A DNA stretch of 64,000 bases from the NCBI GenBank assembly GCA_001692895.1, contig KV748199.1:992001-1056000 (forward strand). The letters are read 5' to 3'. The notes beneath the pieces are model-generated. The model did no database searches. It was not told the DNA's origin and worked only from the letters and a program-made list of their open reading frames with translations. Positions 33,160 through 45,780 of this stretch are shown here, one piece after another (position 1 is the stretch's first letter; each line of letters begins with the position of its first letter). Made by a program: the position numbers and the translations under genes. This DNA comes from Cenococcum geophilum 1.58 (Eukaryota; Ascomycota; Dothideomycetes; Gloniales; Gloniaceae).

Positions 33160-36100
33160 TCTTCCAATAGCTTATTATCTTCACTATACTAGCACTCCAT
33201 CTACTCGTCTAGGTACTTTAGGGGTCCTAGTTTATTAGGGTAGCGGTTATAGAATTCTTAAAGCTTATGGGGACTGCTAATAAAGTTCCATGCAGGGTAC
33301 CAGGTAGGATCTGGGTCATAGCTTTTCCAACTAACGCGGTACTTTAGCGTTTTCCTTACTAGTTTACAGGCCAGTACTTCTTTAATTTCCCATTTGTTAT
33401 CGCCATTAACTTAAATCGGTAGGGGAGGTTCGTTCTTTTGTCTAGGTAATAGGTCGTTCGTAGCTTTCTATAGCTTATTTAGCAAGAAAACGGGGTAAAC
33501 CTTAATCAAATCCAGGAGCTTTACTTTATACGAGTTACCTATCTTCTTAAGGACCTTATACGGTCCCGCCATCTAATAGTCTAGCTTACGGCTAGGCCGT
33601 TCCGTCTTTTAGTTCTTTATTATAACCTAGACCATATCGCCTACGGTAAAGTTGGGTTCGCGCCTATACTTATTTACCTACTGTTCTATTAATTTCTGGG
33701 CCTTTTTTAGATTTATATAGGCTACTATCCAGGCTTCCTCTAAGCGCTTAGCGTACTGCTAGGCTTCCTTATAAGACAGTTTCTCGCGTACAGTCCGTAG
33801 TCCTTCTAGTCTATCTCAGTTAAAGCTTATTTGGGGTAAATACCCCATTTCTAGTTAGATAGGTGCAAATCCCGTAAAGTTATAGGGTAGGGTTGCCTAG
33901 GCGTAGTCTATTAGGGGTAGCAGTTTGCCCCAGTTATCCTAGAAGTAGTTAATAAAAGGCCGGAGTCTCTAATCCAAATATTGATTTACAATCTCCGTCT
34001 AGCCGTCTATCTAGGGGTAGTATGCTATAGAGAGCTTTAGCCTAATACCTAGGATCCAGGTAAACTCGTTCTAGAAGGCCGATATAAATTACAGGCCGTG
34101 ATCGGATATAATAGTATCTAGTAGTCCGTAAATGCGGTAGACGTAGTAGATATATAGTCGGGCCGCCTCCTTAGCATTAATATTCTTATAACAGGGAATT
34201 AAAAACAGGCGCTTGCTAAAGCGGTTAACTAGAATTATAACCATATTATATCTGTTGCGGTCTATTAGTAGCTTATAGAAGTCTATAGAGATATGCTGCT
34301 AGGGGCGGTCGGGTATCGAGAGAGGTTTCAATAGTCCTAGGGTCTTATCTCGTGGAATTATAGATCTATAGTAGCTATCGCAGTTCCGTATATAACGGTT
34401 AATATCTATAATTATTCCGGGCCAGTAGTAGCGGTCACCAATAATCTTACGGGTCTTATTTTTTCTAGGGTAGGCCGTAGAGACCTGGGCATAAGCTTTG
34501 GCAATAAGCCGGGTCCGTAAGTTCTATTCCTTAGCTACTACTAGCCGTTCCTAGTGCTTAAGTAGTCCGTTTTCAAGGGACTATGGGCTAGCAACGTTCT
34601 TTGCCTTTTTACGGTATTCCTATAGAGAGGGGGTTGTTTGGTTGGCCTATAGTAGTTTATTAATAAAGTCAAGTTTAGAGGAGTTAATAGGATATATCTC
34701 GGCGCCTAAAGAGTCCGTGCTTAGTTCTGCCCGTATCTAGGGGTTAAGGTATTCTAGTTATAGTAGCGTCTGGGTCCGTAGTAAGATCTTTACAGCCGTC
34801 TAGTTATCTAGGTCTTGCTCGCGCCTTATAAAAGCGTCCGCACGGTTCGTAGCGCCTAGTCTATATATAATTAAGAAGTTAAACTAAGATAGGGTATCCG
34901 CCTAGCGTGCCTACCGGGCCGTAAGGGCCTTAGTTATTATAAAGTATTCTAGGGCCTTATAATCTAAAACTACCTTAATCGGCTTAGGGGTCCCCTCTAG
35001 CTATATACGCCAGTGCTAAAAGCTAGAGATAATAGCCAGCATTTCTTTGTCATGGATATAGTAATTTAGCTCGGCATCTATTATAGTCTTTAAATAGTAT
35101 ATAATAGGGTGCCACTCTCCATCCGGTTGCTTCTGGGAAAAAACACCAGCTATCGCGCCGTCTAAGGCATTAGTTTCTAGCATTAAGGGCCGTTCTAGGT
35201 TAAAATAGGCAAGTAGGGGAGCCGATACCAGCCGTTTCTTAAGCTTATTAAAGGCCTGCCTATATATAGCGTTAAAGTGGAAGGGCTAGTCTTTTCTAGT
35301 AAGACGGTTAAGAGGCCGGGCAATCCTGCTATAGTTCTTAATAAAGCGTTAGTAGAAGTTACAAAACCCTAAAAAGGATTATACCCCCTTTACGGTCCGT
35401 GGGGGTGTCCACTAGTTAATTACGGCCGTTTTCTTTAGGTCGGTTTTAATTTCGTCTATACTAATAATAAAACCTAGGTACTTTATACACTTAACACTAA
35501 ACTCCGACTTCTTAATGTCGACCTAGAGGCTAGCCTTGCGGAGCCGTTATAGGACTTTATAGACGTACTCCTTGTATTCTAGCTCGTTCTTAGAGTAGAT
35601 TATAATATTATCCAAATAGGCCGTACAGAAATTGTTAAGGTAGTTAAAGAGTACATCGTTTATATACCGCTAGTACGTAGCTAGTCCGTTAGTCAGTCTA
35701 AAAGAGAGCACTTTATATTTATACGTTCCGTAACGGGTCCGAAACGTAGTAAGATCTTTAGACCTAGGGTCTATTCTAATTTGGTGGAAGGCCTAGCAGA
35801 TATTAAGCTTTATAAAGACCTTAGCTCTACTCATTCGGGCTAAAGTCTTATTAAGTAGGGGCAGCGGATAGCGATCCTTGCGGGTTATATTATTTAGCTT
35901 ATAGTAGTTAATATAAAAGCGGAGTCCTCCATTTAGCTTTTTAATAAAGAGAATAGGTAAGGCGAAAGGGGCTTAGCTAGGCTTAATAAAGCCCTTATTT
36001 AGGTTATTGATAAGATACTACTTTATAGCCTATAATTCGGTAATAGACTGCTTATAAAGGGGGCTAAAGCTAAGGGTGTTTTCTTTGCCCTGCTTAATCT

Positions 36101-37130
36101 CAATCTTATAGTTATATAGTCGGTAAGGTAAAAGTATATTAGACGCTGCTTTAGAGAATACGTCCTTAAATTTCTGGTGTTAATAGGGCAGCTTTTATTC
36201 TACTAGTTCCTTATCCATAAGCTCGCTTTCTTATCCGCTAAGCTTATTTCCCTTTTCCTTAATTATTTAATTAATTTTGTATAAGCTTATTATAAAGGTA
36301 ACGGTATTAGGCTAAACCAAGTTCTAGTAGAATCCTACGGCACCAATATAGCAGATATTAACTAGTGGGAGGTCCGCTGGTTTCCTTACAGCCGTTTTCC
36401 GGACCGTATTTTGCGGTTTAGGGTTTGTAATCTTTCTTAGCTCCTATTCCATCTTCCGCAGGTTATCCCTCTAATTTATTAGTTTAGTGTAACGTCTAAC
36501 GTCCCTTACTATTCTTCGTGGCTATATAGGGCCTAAGCTCTCTATAGGGGGCTTTTCTAGGTCACTACTAACTTCCTAGGTCTTTAATGCGGGTGGCGTG
36601 ACATAGGTAGTCTAGGGGTAACGTAGTATATAGATCCGTTGCGAATTAAGCTATATATCTTTCTTAAAGGCCTAGTCCCTACGCATAGCATCGGCCTAGT
36701 AAATAGTATTAATCTAGGGCCGTATGAGGTTTTCTATTATAATGCTGATTTCTTTTATAAAGGAAGGGGTTAGGGGTAGGGTTTTGGGCTAGGTAAGCCG
36801 TTTACTCTATATGTTAAGCTATAAGCCTAAATAGGCTAGCTATTTTCGCCCTAAAATTATATTATGGCTACCTAGGTCCGTAATAAGGAAGGGGGCGTTA
36901 TATTACCTTCGTCTATTAACACAAAGGTAAATCCGCAAGATAGTTGTAATAGGTGGTCCTATCTGCCTATTGTACCCGCGAATAGGAATTAGTTTGGGCA
37001 GTTCTTTAATAGGTGTATTTAAAAAGTCAGCTAGCTTTACGGCACACTAGGTGTCTATTAAGGCGAAGGTATTTACTCTAAAGTCAGCTAAAGCAGAGGT
37101 TAAAACTTAGTATCTATTACAGAATAAAGT
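33160..37130 (-). pseudogene. Gypsy B pol relic (protease-RT-RNase H-integrase-chromodomain)
   Basis: On the minus strand the order is protease (about 36950-37120), RT (about 35380-36050; AYLDNIIIYSKN with Asn for the second Asp) and RNase H (about 34950-35300; QKQPDGEWHPIIYYLKT). Integrase follows at about 33600-34600 (RYIRNCDSYYRS zinc region, ISIDFYKL, then TIISDHG with its Asp). The C-terminal chromodomain at about 33190-33390 reads KYRVSWKSYDPDPTWYPAWN. Stops are sparse compared with other copies and are mostly TAG in place of CAG or TGG. It is the best template in the window for this family, but it is not functional. Confidence 0.85.
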
Positions 37131-37149
37131 ATAAGGGATAATGCAGCTT

Positions 37150-38326
37150 CTTCTACTAACTAGTTAACCTAGATTAACATCTAATATATCAATCCCTTTT
37201 AACCCTAAAGAAAAGTCTTCCTTTAGGGTTCCTCTTTTTCCAACTCCGCGCTATCCTCCTAGATTAATAAAACCTTATCCGCTTTCGCGTTTATTAAGCA
37301 ATCCCTTATACAGTAACCTTTCTATCCGCAAAAGAAGCAAGCTCCTTAATCACTAAGGGCCTATATACGGGGGTTACTATATATAGGCCGAGCATTCACC
37401 GGACCTATAGTAGGGCTAGCCGTACGGCTAGCTACTAAATTGGCGGTAGGCTATACGGGTAGTGCTGCGGGGGTTGCCGATCGTGCTGGGGCATTGCGGG
37501 CCGTTCTTGTATTGCTTGTGGTCTAATTTAAAGGGTTTCTGGCTTTATACCGTTTGGCGCGTNCCTTAATTCNGNNNAGGCCTTAGTNAATAGCCAAGCA
37601 CTAGTCNNTAAGTTCCTTTAGCGTCTATATAGTAGTAAAAACTAGCAGTACGGCTTGCTGTAGGTCTAGGGTAAGCTTATTAAATAGGTCTAGCATTAGA
37701 TCTTCCTAGGGAATTTAAGCCTGGCCGGCTAGGTGTAGAAAGCGGGTCTAAAAGGCCGAGAAGGTCTCTGTCGTTTTTATATTTAGGCTTTTATAATTAA
37801 GTCGGGCGTTTTATACTTTAAAGGGGTCCTTATAAATAGAAGACAGGTAAATAATTATCTCTTCTTTAGAGAGGAAGGGCTTTGCCGAGTCCTATACGTA
37901 CCGCGGACGTAGGTGCGTCTATACGTCCCCACCGGTACGGCCGAAGACATAGGCTATTTTAGCCCAAGTAGTAGGGAAGTAGTCCGCATTAACTTTAAGC
38001 TTATTTTACAATTAAAGCTTCCAATTATTAAATGTAGGGTTGGTTCCGTCTATAAGCAATAGGGGGTCCGCGACCTTTGCGGACCGCGATAATGCTAATG
38101 CTGTACGCTAGGCTAGAGCCTTAAGGACTATAGCAAGTCTCTAGGTGTCTAATGATTCCTTGCTAGGCGTAGGGGGTTCTCTGGCTTTAAGCAGCTCTTA
38201 AAGTTATTTAATTTCGGCATTAGCTACTGTAAGCTCCACTTAGGAGTTTAAGTTAGTTGCTGTTTCACCATTGGAGATATTTAAGGGTCCTGCAGCTGCT
38301 TTACTGGCTGCTGTATTTCTTGGCAT
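37150..38326 (-). pseudogene. Gypsy B gag relic
   Basis: An ATG at 38326 (minus) opens a frame starting MPRNTAASKAAAGPLNIS, followed by Gln-rich and Pro-rich segments with TAG/TAA at Gln codons. A CCHC knuckle (CFFCG, then YCIRDC; His changed to Tyr) lies at about 37300-37345. Several N calls lie at 37563-37608. Gag would form the virus-like particle and bind the element RNA. Confidence 0.8.
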
Positions 38327-38530
38327 TGTAGTACGGTTGTTAGGGTAACCTTTAATAGGATTCTGTAGGGGTTTTGGTCTGTGCGTATTTTATAGGTCTT
38401 ATTATTCTTTTCTATTCTTCTAGTTCTGGTAATATTCTTTAGGTCTAATTCTATGTTTTGTTCTAGTTTATAGTCCGTAAATATATTTAAGTTCCTTCTT
38501 AGGAAGAAAGGGTAGTTAAGCTTTAGATAA

Positions 38531-38742
38531 TATTAGCGACTTAGTTAATTAAGGCACGAGTACGGCAAGAGAGACGCGTAAGCCTATACAATTAGTAGTC
38601 TATAAATAAGGATCTAAAGCTAAAGAAAGGAAAGGAGAAGAAGAGCAGCGCTGGTTAAAGTAGGGTTCTTTTTATGCGGTCTTCTAGTCACGTGACCGCG
38701 AAGTTCTGCTAAGTTCTGCTAGGTTCTGCTAGTGCTATAATA
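38531..38742 (-). repeat. 5' LTR of Gypsy B
   Basis: It is the 212-bp partner of 32870-33081, beginning TATTAGCGACTTAG and ending GTGCTATAATA, with G-to-A/C-to-T changes at its very tips. Confidence 0.9.
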
Positions 38743-38747
38743 ATAGG

Positions 38748-39527
38748 AACCACTAGGACTTTAACTAGGTAATCCTTATAGAGTACTTTTATACTAATAC
38801 GTTCTTCTAGCCTATCCTCTACCCTTATAGCTTATTCCTTTACCTATTAGTCCTTTAGGATAACTCTAATATCTCTACTCTTAAGGTATTAGACTATAAT
38901 AGCGTTATAGACCTCTTTATATATCTTTATAAGGACTTCTATTTCTAATTATCCCCTAAGCCCCTCTACTTATTCTATATTTAGTTATATTATAATTATA
39001 TACCCAGTTATTAACTTAAGGGGGGTAGGTTCCCTATACTATAAAAGTATAGCTATAGTGGCCTAGGTACGGTTCGCCGGTAAAGAGGGGTTATACTTAT
39101 TTTTAATTTTGCTTAGCCGTTAGAGGATTTAATTAAGGGTTTACTAGAGGGGCGCCTAAGGTTTACTAAACTAGTAGAGCCATTCTACTAGCTATATTAG
39201 TTTATTATAGCTAATGGTTACTCCCCTATAATTTTAGATACTAGATATATCTAATAGGCTTTATATTTTATTAGATGCCTTCTTAATAAAAATATTTCCG
39301 CTTTATAGTGTGGTATTTGCCCGTCTTTATTATGGAGGGCCATTACTAGGCGTAGTTCTAGCGGTCGCGCGCGAGTGCGAGCCACCGTCGTTTAATGTGT
39401 GCCTCCCCTACAATGCATGCATCTCAGGGGGATTCTCTAGGTGTTTTTCAGGGTTCTTTTGGTTGGTTTTGGTCTTTTTGGGCCGGGTGTAGTAAGAGCT
39501 CCTTTTTTTAAGAGAGTATTAGCCGTG
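38748..39527 (-). mobile_element. LINE B, 5' portion
   Basis: This is the continuation of LINE B beyond Gypsy B. A degenerate minus-strand frame near 38750-38850 (EDRLEERISIKVLYKDYLV) fits ORF1. From about 39310 to the end it is GC-richer, as expected for a LINE 5' UTR, and the copy stops exactly at the second target duplication. Confidence 0.8.
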
Positions 39528-39883
39528 TAACAACCACTTAATAATAAATTCTAATAATTTAGATTTGGACTTTTATATACACTTTACAGCTTCTATTAAA
39601 GTTGCATAGTAATTAGTTTAGTAGTTTTTAATATATTAAATTTTAGGGGCTAAAATAAGGCTAAATTACTATATCTTAAAAAATACTAAACTATTTACTA
39701 TATAACTTTAATAGAAGCTGTAAAGTGTACATAAAAGTCAAAATATAAATTATTAGAAATTATTATTAAGTGGTTGTTAAGATATTAAGGTATGGATTAT
39801 CTAATTTTTGGTTGGGTTTTGAGGTGGGCCACTAGCCCGCGTGGGCCACTAGCCCGCGTGGGCCACTAGCCCGCCAACTACGT
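39528..39883. mobile_element. Palindromic MITE, right fragment
   Basis: Together with 27991-28080 it forms a ~440-bp element whose arms are inverted repeats of roughly 150-180 bp. TTTACAGCTTCTATTAAAGTT (39585-39605) and AACTTTAATAGAAGCTGTAA (39704 onward) flank a short centre. The right end carries three ACTAGCCCGCGTGGGCC units, against two on the left, and closes with CAACTACGT followed by TA (39884-39885). No coding capacity. Confidence 0.85.
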
Positions 39884-39885
39884 TA

Positions 39886-41176
39886 ATATTCTTATCTTAT
39901 ACTGTGGTGGGGTAAATTGGCCTACGCCTAGTGTCTTGGCACCTCTCCATTTTCCTGTATTTATAGAGCCTTCGGCTTCCCTCCTTTCCTTGATATCACG
40001 AACCTACCGGAATACATTCTTTTCTTCTCTTCTTACTGACTGCTTTACTGATTACTTCTGACTGATTACGACCGACCGATCCACCGACCGATAGACCGAT
40101 AGATAGATAGATAGGCAGCACCGTGACTTCCCATCTAAGAGACTGTAAGGGTACTTTTGGTCCCTTACTCGGCTACATCCTAGGAGCTCTCAGGGGCTGC
40201 CAAGGCTAGCCTTCGGCTAGGCCTTGGCCACCCCTTATAAGCTCCTCGGGCTTGCAGCCTCCTTCCTCCCCCATCGGTTCGTCTCTGTACTCAGGCTATT
40301 GCCTACCCTCATTACCATATCGTCCTCTTCCATCGACTCCCTATGTGACTTATGCTCGGCTTGCCTGCTCCCTACCGTACACCCTGGCAATACTGCCTTA
40401 CAGAGACACCGTACCTCCCACATATTATATGGCATTCCACGTGGGGACGACGGCAAGCTCTTTAGATTAGAAATCTAGTGCTACATACACAGGAGACGCG
40501 CAAGAACAGCCAGCTACAGAAGAACGGTCAGCTGCAGAAGAACGGCCAGCTGCAGACAGACGAGACGGCAGAAGAGAACCAGGCAGTATCGGACAGCGAG
40601 GGGAACCAGGCAGTCCCGGAAAAGACAGGACAGCCAGACTCAACGCACAGGCCAAAGAGTGGCAACAAGAGGCAAAAGAGTGTCTCGGAAAGTTACGAGC
40701 AAGGACGTCAAGCGAACCAGTCGAACCAGCTAGCCAATCAGACAACTTCGGCCGACCGTCGGAGTTACCTGAGATCTACTACCTGCGCACGAGCATAGCC
40801 AGAGCTTTATTAAAGATGCAGAGACGATAGGTAGCCAAGGGCCAATCAATTAGATAGAAACGAGATCTAAGGCATATGGCGGCAAAGGAAGTCAGCGCTG
40901 CCCTTTAGGAACAGAAGAGAGAATACCGAGCAAGGTCGCAAGCACACGATATTGGATCTATCCTTGAAAGCTTCCTATTCTGGCCTAGCTTTATCTTCTT
41001 TCGAATTATCCGGATCGTATTAGCAGCGGCTCTAGAGGCGTTCCGTAAAGTGGCAGAGACCCTACCGCACGGAACGACAGCAGGCTAGAACGGACGAACG
41101 CATCAAGAATCGGTGGCAGTAGATAATAAAGACTCCGTGCTCTCTTAGGGAGACCCCCATTAGGCGTCAAGAAGTA
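39886..41176 (+). other. Unclassified, weakly RIP-mutated repetitive region, left part
   Basis: The region is GC-normal. Near 39955 there is TATTTATAG, then a pyrimidine-rich tract and CGAC/GATA simple repeats at 40070-40114, suggesting a promoter or LTR. From about 40480 a long plus-strand frame (frame 2) runs to about 41160 with TAG in Gln-like positions, including PSELPEIYYLRTSIARALLK. A hydrophobic stretch FWPSFIFFRIIRIVLAAALE follows. The 106-codon frame from 40478 is an overlapping alternative. I recognise no family; it may be part of a gag or other mobile-element protein. Confidence 0.45.
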
Positions 41177-42126
41177 GCGGACAGGATCCGGGCAGTAACT
41201 CTTGGCAGTAACTTTACTGCCCGAATCTTTTGATCAGCGGCGGCCCAGCAGGCGGTAAGGGTAGCCAAGGCACTACTCGGGCACCTATTTTACTAGTAAA
41301 AGCCATACAAATGCAATGTTTACCAATACTCCCCCACCCCTGCATGCCCCGCAAGCTGCTGCACGATTAAACGAAGGTGCACGTACTTTTATCATCTATT
41401 TTTACTCTCTCTTGTGCTTTACGCGTTTTCCCCTACGCGTCTCTCTCTCTCTACACGTCTCTTTCTACGCGTCTCTCTACGCGTCTCTCTCTACGCGCGA
41501 GCAGAGCCACGAGCAGAGCCACGAGTAGAGCCACGAGTAGAGCTACGAGCAGAGGTAGGTATAGAGGTGCGAGGCGTAGAGGTAGAAAGGGGTGTCGAGA
41601 AAGGGAATGTTAAAGCTAAGCCTTAATTTACCCCTGTAGATCAACTGCGCACTGTTCATCTAGACCCACCCCCCTACCGACCCACTTTCCTATCCAGACT
41701 GCCCCCTTTACTTCTCTCTTTGCTTCTCTTTGCTCCTCCCTCTGCTCCTCCCTCTGCTCGTGGCTCTACTCGTGGCTCTGCTCGTGGCTCTGCTCGTGGC
41801 TCTACCCGTGTCTCTACCCGTGTCTCCTTGCGTCTCCTTGTGCGTTTCTTGCATGTCTTATGGGGGGTTAGGTAGAGAGGTGTAAAGACAGACGCAGATA
41901 TAAAGACGTAAAGACGCGGAGATATAAAGGCGTAGAGGCGTAGGGAGAGGCGTAGGGAGAGGCGTAGAGGCGCAGAGGTACCTCTAGGGGTAGACCCTGC
42001 TAAATTAAGCTACGACTCTAAAAAATAAGCTCTAAGCCACTAATTTTGCACCGGCAGAATGAAACTTGGCAGAAGATTCGGGCAGTAAAGTTACTGCCAA
42101 GAGTCATTGCCCGAATCCTGTCCGAC
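41177..42126. mobile_element. 950-bp TIR element with TA target duplication
   Basis: The left arm GCGGACAGGATCCGGGCAGT and the right arm (reverse complement) GTCGGACAGGATTCGGGCAA match over about 54 bp, with TA outside (41175-41176, 42127-42128). Each arm contains its own inner palindrome, CGGGCAGTAA ... TTACTGCCCG. The centre has 12-bp CACGAGCAGAGC repeats at about 41497-41560 and their complement at 41747-41815. No transposase is visible. Confidence 0.88.
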
Positions 42127-42128
42127 TA

Positions 42129-44400
42129 TGAATGCCAAGGGCTAAAGGATCTTATTTAGTGAGGATTTGTATATCTATCTAATCGAGGAAGACTAGTAGC
42201 TAGGATGCGCGAACGACCTGGACCTAAACTACCGTGGCTCGGCAATAAAGGACGATTAAAAAGTATTAAGAACTAGCTCCGTACGTACTAAGGAATGGAC
42301 CTAGATAGATAGGTAAATTAGAAAAGGGAAGGATAAGGACGGACGCAGCAATAGGCTCCCCCTATAGTACGAACGGATTTTACTGCTTTCTATAATGGAG
42401 TAGTGCTAAAGAATAGTGATGAGCAACGTCCGCAGACTCGCCCTTAGAGATAGCCGTACAACTAGGACAACCGTTAAGCCGCAGGCTCCGCCATAGTAGA
42501 AGAATATACGACTAGGAGATTACACCCAGAATAGGTTACGGCCTGCGGATGAGACAGCCGAAGCTAGGAAGAAGAATAAATTAACGGCCCGGAGCCGATA
42601 AGGAACGACTAGCTGCAGTAGCTACTGGGCCCGTATACGGAGCGACGCGATGCTAGAGAAAGCCGAGAGATAGAGGAACTCTCTAGAAGAAGAAGCCGCA
42701 GCAGGCTCCGTAGTAGGCTCCGCCGTAGGTGTAGGATGTTTGAACAGGGGACAGTTAAGTTTTAAGGTGGGGGAGGGGACGTAGGTGACGGCCGTATAAA
42801 AGATTTCTATTTGTCTGCTCAACCTGCTATATTTCCTAAAGCTCCTTTCTTATTTACTTTCTTAATCGCGACGCGTTAATCGCGACGACCTACCGCAGCT
42901 AGATGTTAATTTAGCTTACCACCTGTTACAGAGCTAATAGCGATTTTCTATCCCCGGGATGGAAAATCCTAATTGGTCTATTTAGTAGTAGAGCCGGCAG
43001 AACTCTATACCGCCCCTAGAATTCGATGATGCGCCAGCTGCACGATAAGAACGGCACTAGGAGCCTTGGTTGATTGCACGGATATAGAGCCGATTGTACG
43101 ACATAGAGCCAGACGCAGAGCCAGACGCAGAGCCTTGATTGAACGACTGTATGGAAGACACGATTAGCCGTATACAGATGCAGAGCTACGGTTAGTCGAA
43201 GAGTCGAATTAAGCCAGAGCCTTGATGTTAGTACGTTACCGTTACTAAATTAAATCAGTCGAATGTCGTTAAATTAGAGCCTTTGGCCGGGCCGACCTTA
43301 TTCCTTAATCGAACGACAATTGATCGCAGCACGACTGCCACTGCCATCCGAATTCAGTACTACGCCAGCTGTACGATGAGAACGGACACCGCGGCAAGAA
43401 AGGGACCTATATAAGGGCAGCAGCATGACTTTAGAAAACAGGCACTGCGGAAACGGTAAAGCAGTATACAAAGAGACACTGATAAAGATGCTCTGCAAGA
43501 GATCGTACATAGGGCACAGCTGACCACGTTAAGCCTAAGCCATCCTTATACAACTAAAGACAGGACCGAGACGTATCTGGCTAAGCTATGTAAAGGACCT
43601 TATTAAGGATTACAAGGGGAACAGGAATTAGACGTACAAGAGCTAGCGCTTTTCCTCAGAGGTCGTCTTAATAAAGGACTGTATTGTGGACATAAGGCCA
43701 AGGAATATGCGACGGAGGTAGTTATAATAACCGAGAAGCTACCACCGGATGGTTTTAAAGGACGACTTAGACGAAGCGCGGAGCTAGTAGGAAAATAGCA
43801 AAGAGACTAGAAGCAGAAGACAATCCTAAGAAGGTTCTTAAGCCGGAAGAATATTAAGGATACGCGAGCGTACTGCCAGCAGCAGGGGTAAAGAAACAGC
43901 CGTAAAAGCCTAAGGATGCGCCAAAGGGGTTAAGAGCAAGGACGGCCTAGAAAGGGAAGAAAAGCAGCTATAGAAGACGTCCTACAAAAGCGCCGGGCCT
44001 GTGGTAGTGGTTTAAAGGAAGCTGCTGTTAGTGCTTGCAAAGGAGGAAGTCTTAAGACAGGTCTTTGGATTGGACGTCTGGTAGACACTAAGAGCCTTAA
44101 TCGATTATGGATGCAGAGCTTTAACCGAACGACTACATAGCTAGAGTCTTAATCGATTATCTATAGATATAAAGCCTACGGATGCGAAGCTTAACCAATT
44201 ATACGTCTATGGGAGCTTAACCAAACACCTACGGGTAAAGAGCCTAGGTTGTATCAGTAAGGGTTTTAATATCAATATTGGCCAATTAGATTAATTAATA
44301 TTATTACTAATTAATATTGGCGAATATTGGCGAATATTGGCGAATATTGGCTATATTTGTAATATTTGCAGATCTTCTTGGCACCCCTTTAAAAATTTTA
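42129..44400 (+). other. Unclassified, weakly RIP-mutated repetitive region, right part
   Basis: Partly open plus-strand frames with occasional TAG occur, for example at about 43550-43750 (TETYLAKLCKGPYQGLQGEQ then ELDVQELALFLRGRLNKGLY). This is a gag-like helical segment I cannot assign. At 43090-43320 GCAGAGCC-type and GGGCCGACC motifs resemble the interior of X1/X2. A 10-bp CGAATATTGG array lies at 44311-44355, and near 44372 CTTCTTGGCACCCC resembles the X terminus. Confidence 0.4.
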
Positions 44401-44639
44401 ACTTTAACATCGTACAGGGTCCGGGAGGTTCGGTGTCCCCCCCCCATGCGCGCAGCAGCGGTGGCATCTAATTTCGCTTAAGTCTCGCCTATATTAGTAT
44501 GTAGAGCTAGTAGAATTGGATGTAGGCCACCAGAAAGAGGGAGTCGCCTCCTTGCATTTGAAGCTATTCGCAACTTCTCTTCCTTACTAATATTGTGATA
44601 TTTGCTCTAGATCTTAGTATAACTCTAGTTATCGCCTCC

Positions 44640-45780
44640 ATCGAATATGGCGCCTAATATGCGCAAATAGCAATACGTCTTCCTGGAAATCCTTATTAAC
44701 GCCAGCGCCACTAATTAATAATGCAGTATTTAAGCCAAGTGCTCTTCTAAAGCTATTTAACAAATTTGATAGAAACTAGAGAGGTACGGAAGGACGAGGC
44801 TTGGTTATGTATACTTTGGCCTAAAAAGGATGCTAAGCCCTTAGATAATTGTTACGTTACTCTACTAACTTAATAAGGTACCAAATCTATATCTAGATAA
44901 GATGGCTTAGTATATATATAACAGTTTTACAGTTATAGTAAGCCTATGGACGATTGCTATAGAGTTAAGAGTTGTTGGTTGGAGTAGGAAGTTAGTAAGC
45001 TATATTCTAAATATATGGATAAGGAAATAACTTACTTATATATAAGGCTCGTCGCGTTGCTTTAGAGCGAAGTTAGAAGGACCGTAATTAATACTAGGCT
45101 AATATCTTATAGTTTACTATTAAGCAACTTATCTTTATAGACGAATCTAGTGCTAATTTAAAGACAGGTATATAAAAGTTAGCTTAGGCACTAGTAGGTA
45201 TAACGCTAATCCTATATACTCTATATAACCCTAGCAAGCAGCGGCTTAATATTCTACCTATGTATACTGTTAATAGTATACTAGTATTGTTAATATATAG
45301 CGGCTTAATAAACGCGGAAGGATATAACTACTAGATTAAATACTACCTCTTACCTTGCTATAATCCTTATCTAGCTCTTAGGTTAGTAGTTATTATAGAT
45401 AATATAAGCTTCTATTATTTAGGATGGATTAAGTCTCTTTTTAATAAGCGTGGTATAGTACTTATCTATCTACCTATATATTCGCCTAATCTAAATCTAA
45501 TTAAGGAGTTCTTTAGTAAGCTAAAGGAGTATATTTAACAACATTTTAGCTTATAGAGGAGTGAGCTAGAGCTCTAGGGTAATAAGTTTAAAGACTTCCT
45601 ATAGTGGTATGTAGATACTATAGGTAAAAGGAGTAATAATGCTAGAGCCTACTTTAGCTATAGCGGGTATATATAAAGAAGGATTAATAGAAGAATTAGT
45701 GAGTTGTTAGATCTAGGAGTTAGACATTGCCTTAGTTAGTTTACTATATTACAAAACTCTTATATAAATTACTAGTAAAA
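44640..45780 (+). pseudogene. Tc1/mariner-type transposase relic
   Basis: Plus-strand translation gives the helix-turn-helix/linker segment near 44895-45010 (LYLDKMAQYIYNSFTVIVSL, then WSRKLVSYIL). The DDE catalytic domain follows: FIDES at about 45135 (first Asp), VVIIDN at about 45390 (second Asp) and YLPIYSPNLNLIKEFFSKLK at about 45465-45530 (the Glu of the DD(34)E triad). The catalytic residues are still readable, but TAG/TAA codons interrupt the frame in many places. The enzyme would have cut and pasted a TIR element into TA sites. TIRs could not be defined. Confidence 0.82.

Larger units (their letters stand above)
32870..38742 (-). mobile_element. Complete Gypsy chromovirus copy B (5873 bp) inserted in LINE B
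   Basis: Two 212-bp LTRs (32870-33081 and 38531-38742) bound the element, and ATAGG is duplicated outside (32865-32869 and 38743-38747). A polypurine tract lies next to the left LTR, so transcription ran right to left. It is the same family as C and E but less mutated than A, D or F. Confidence 0.93.
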
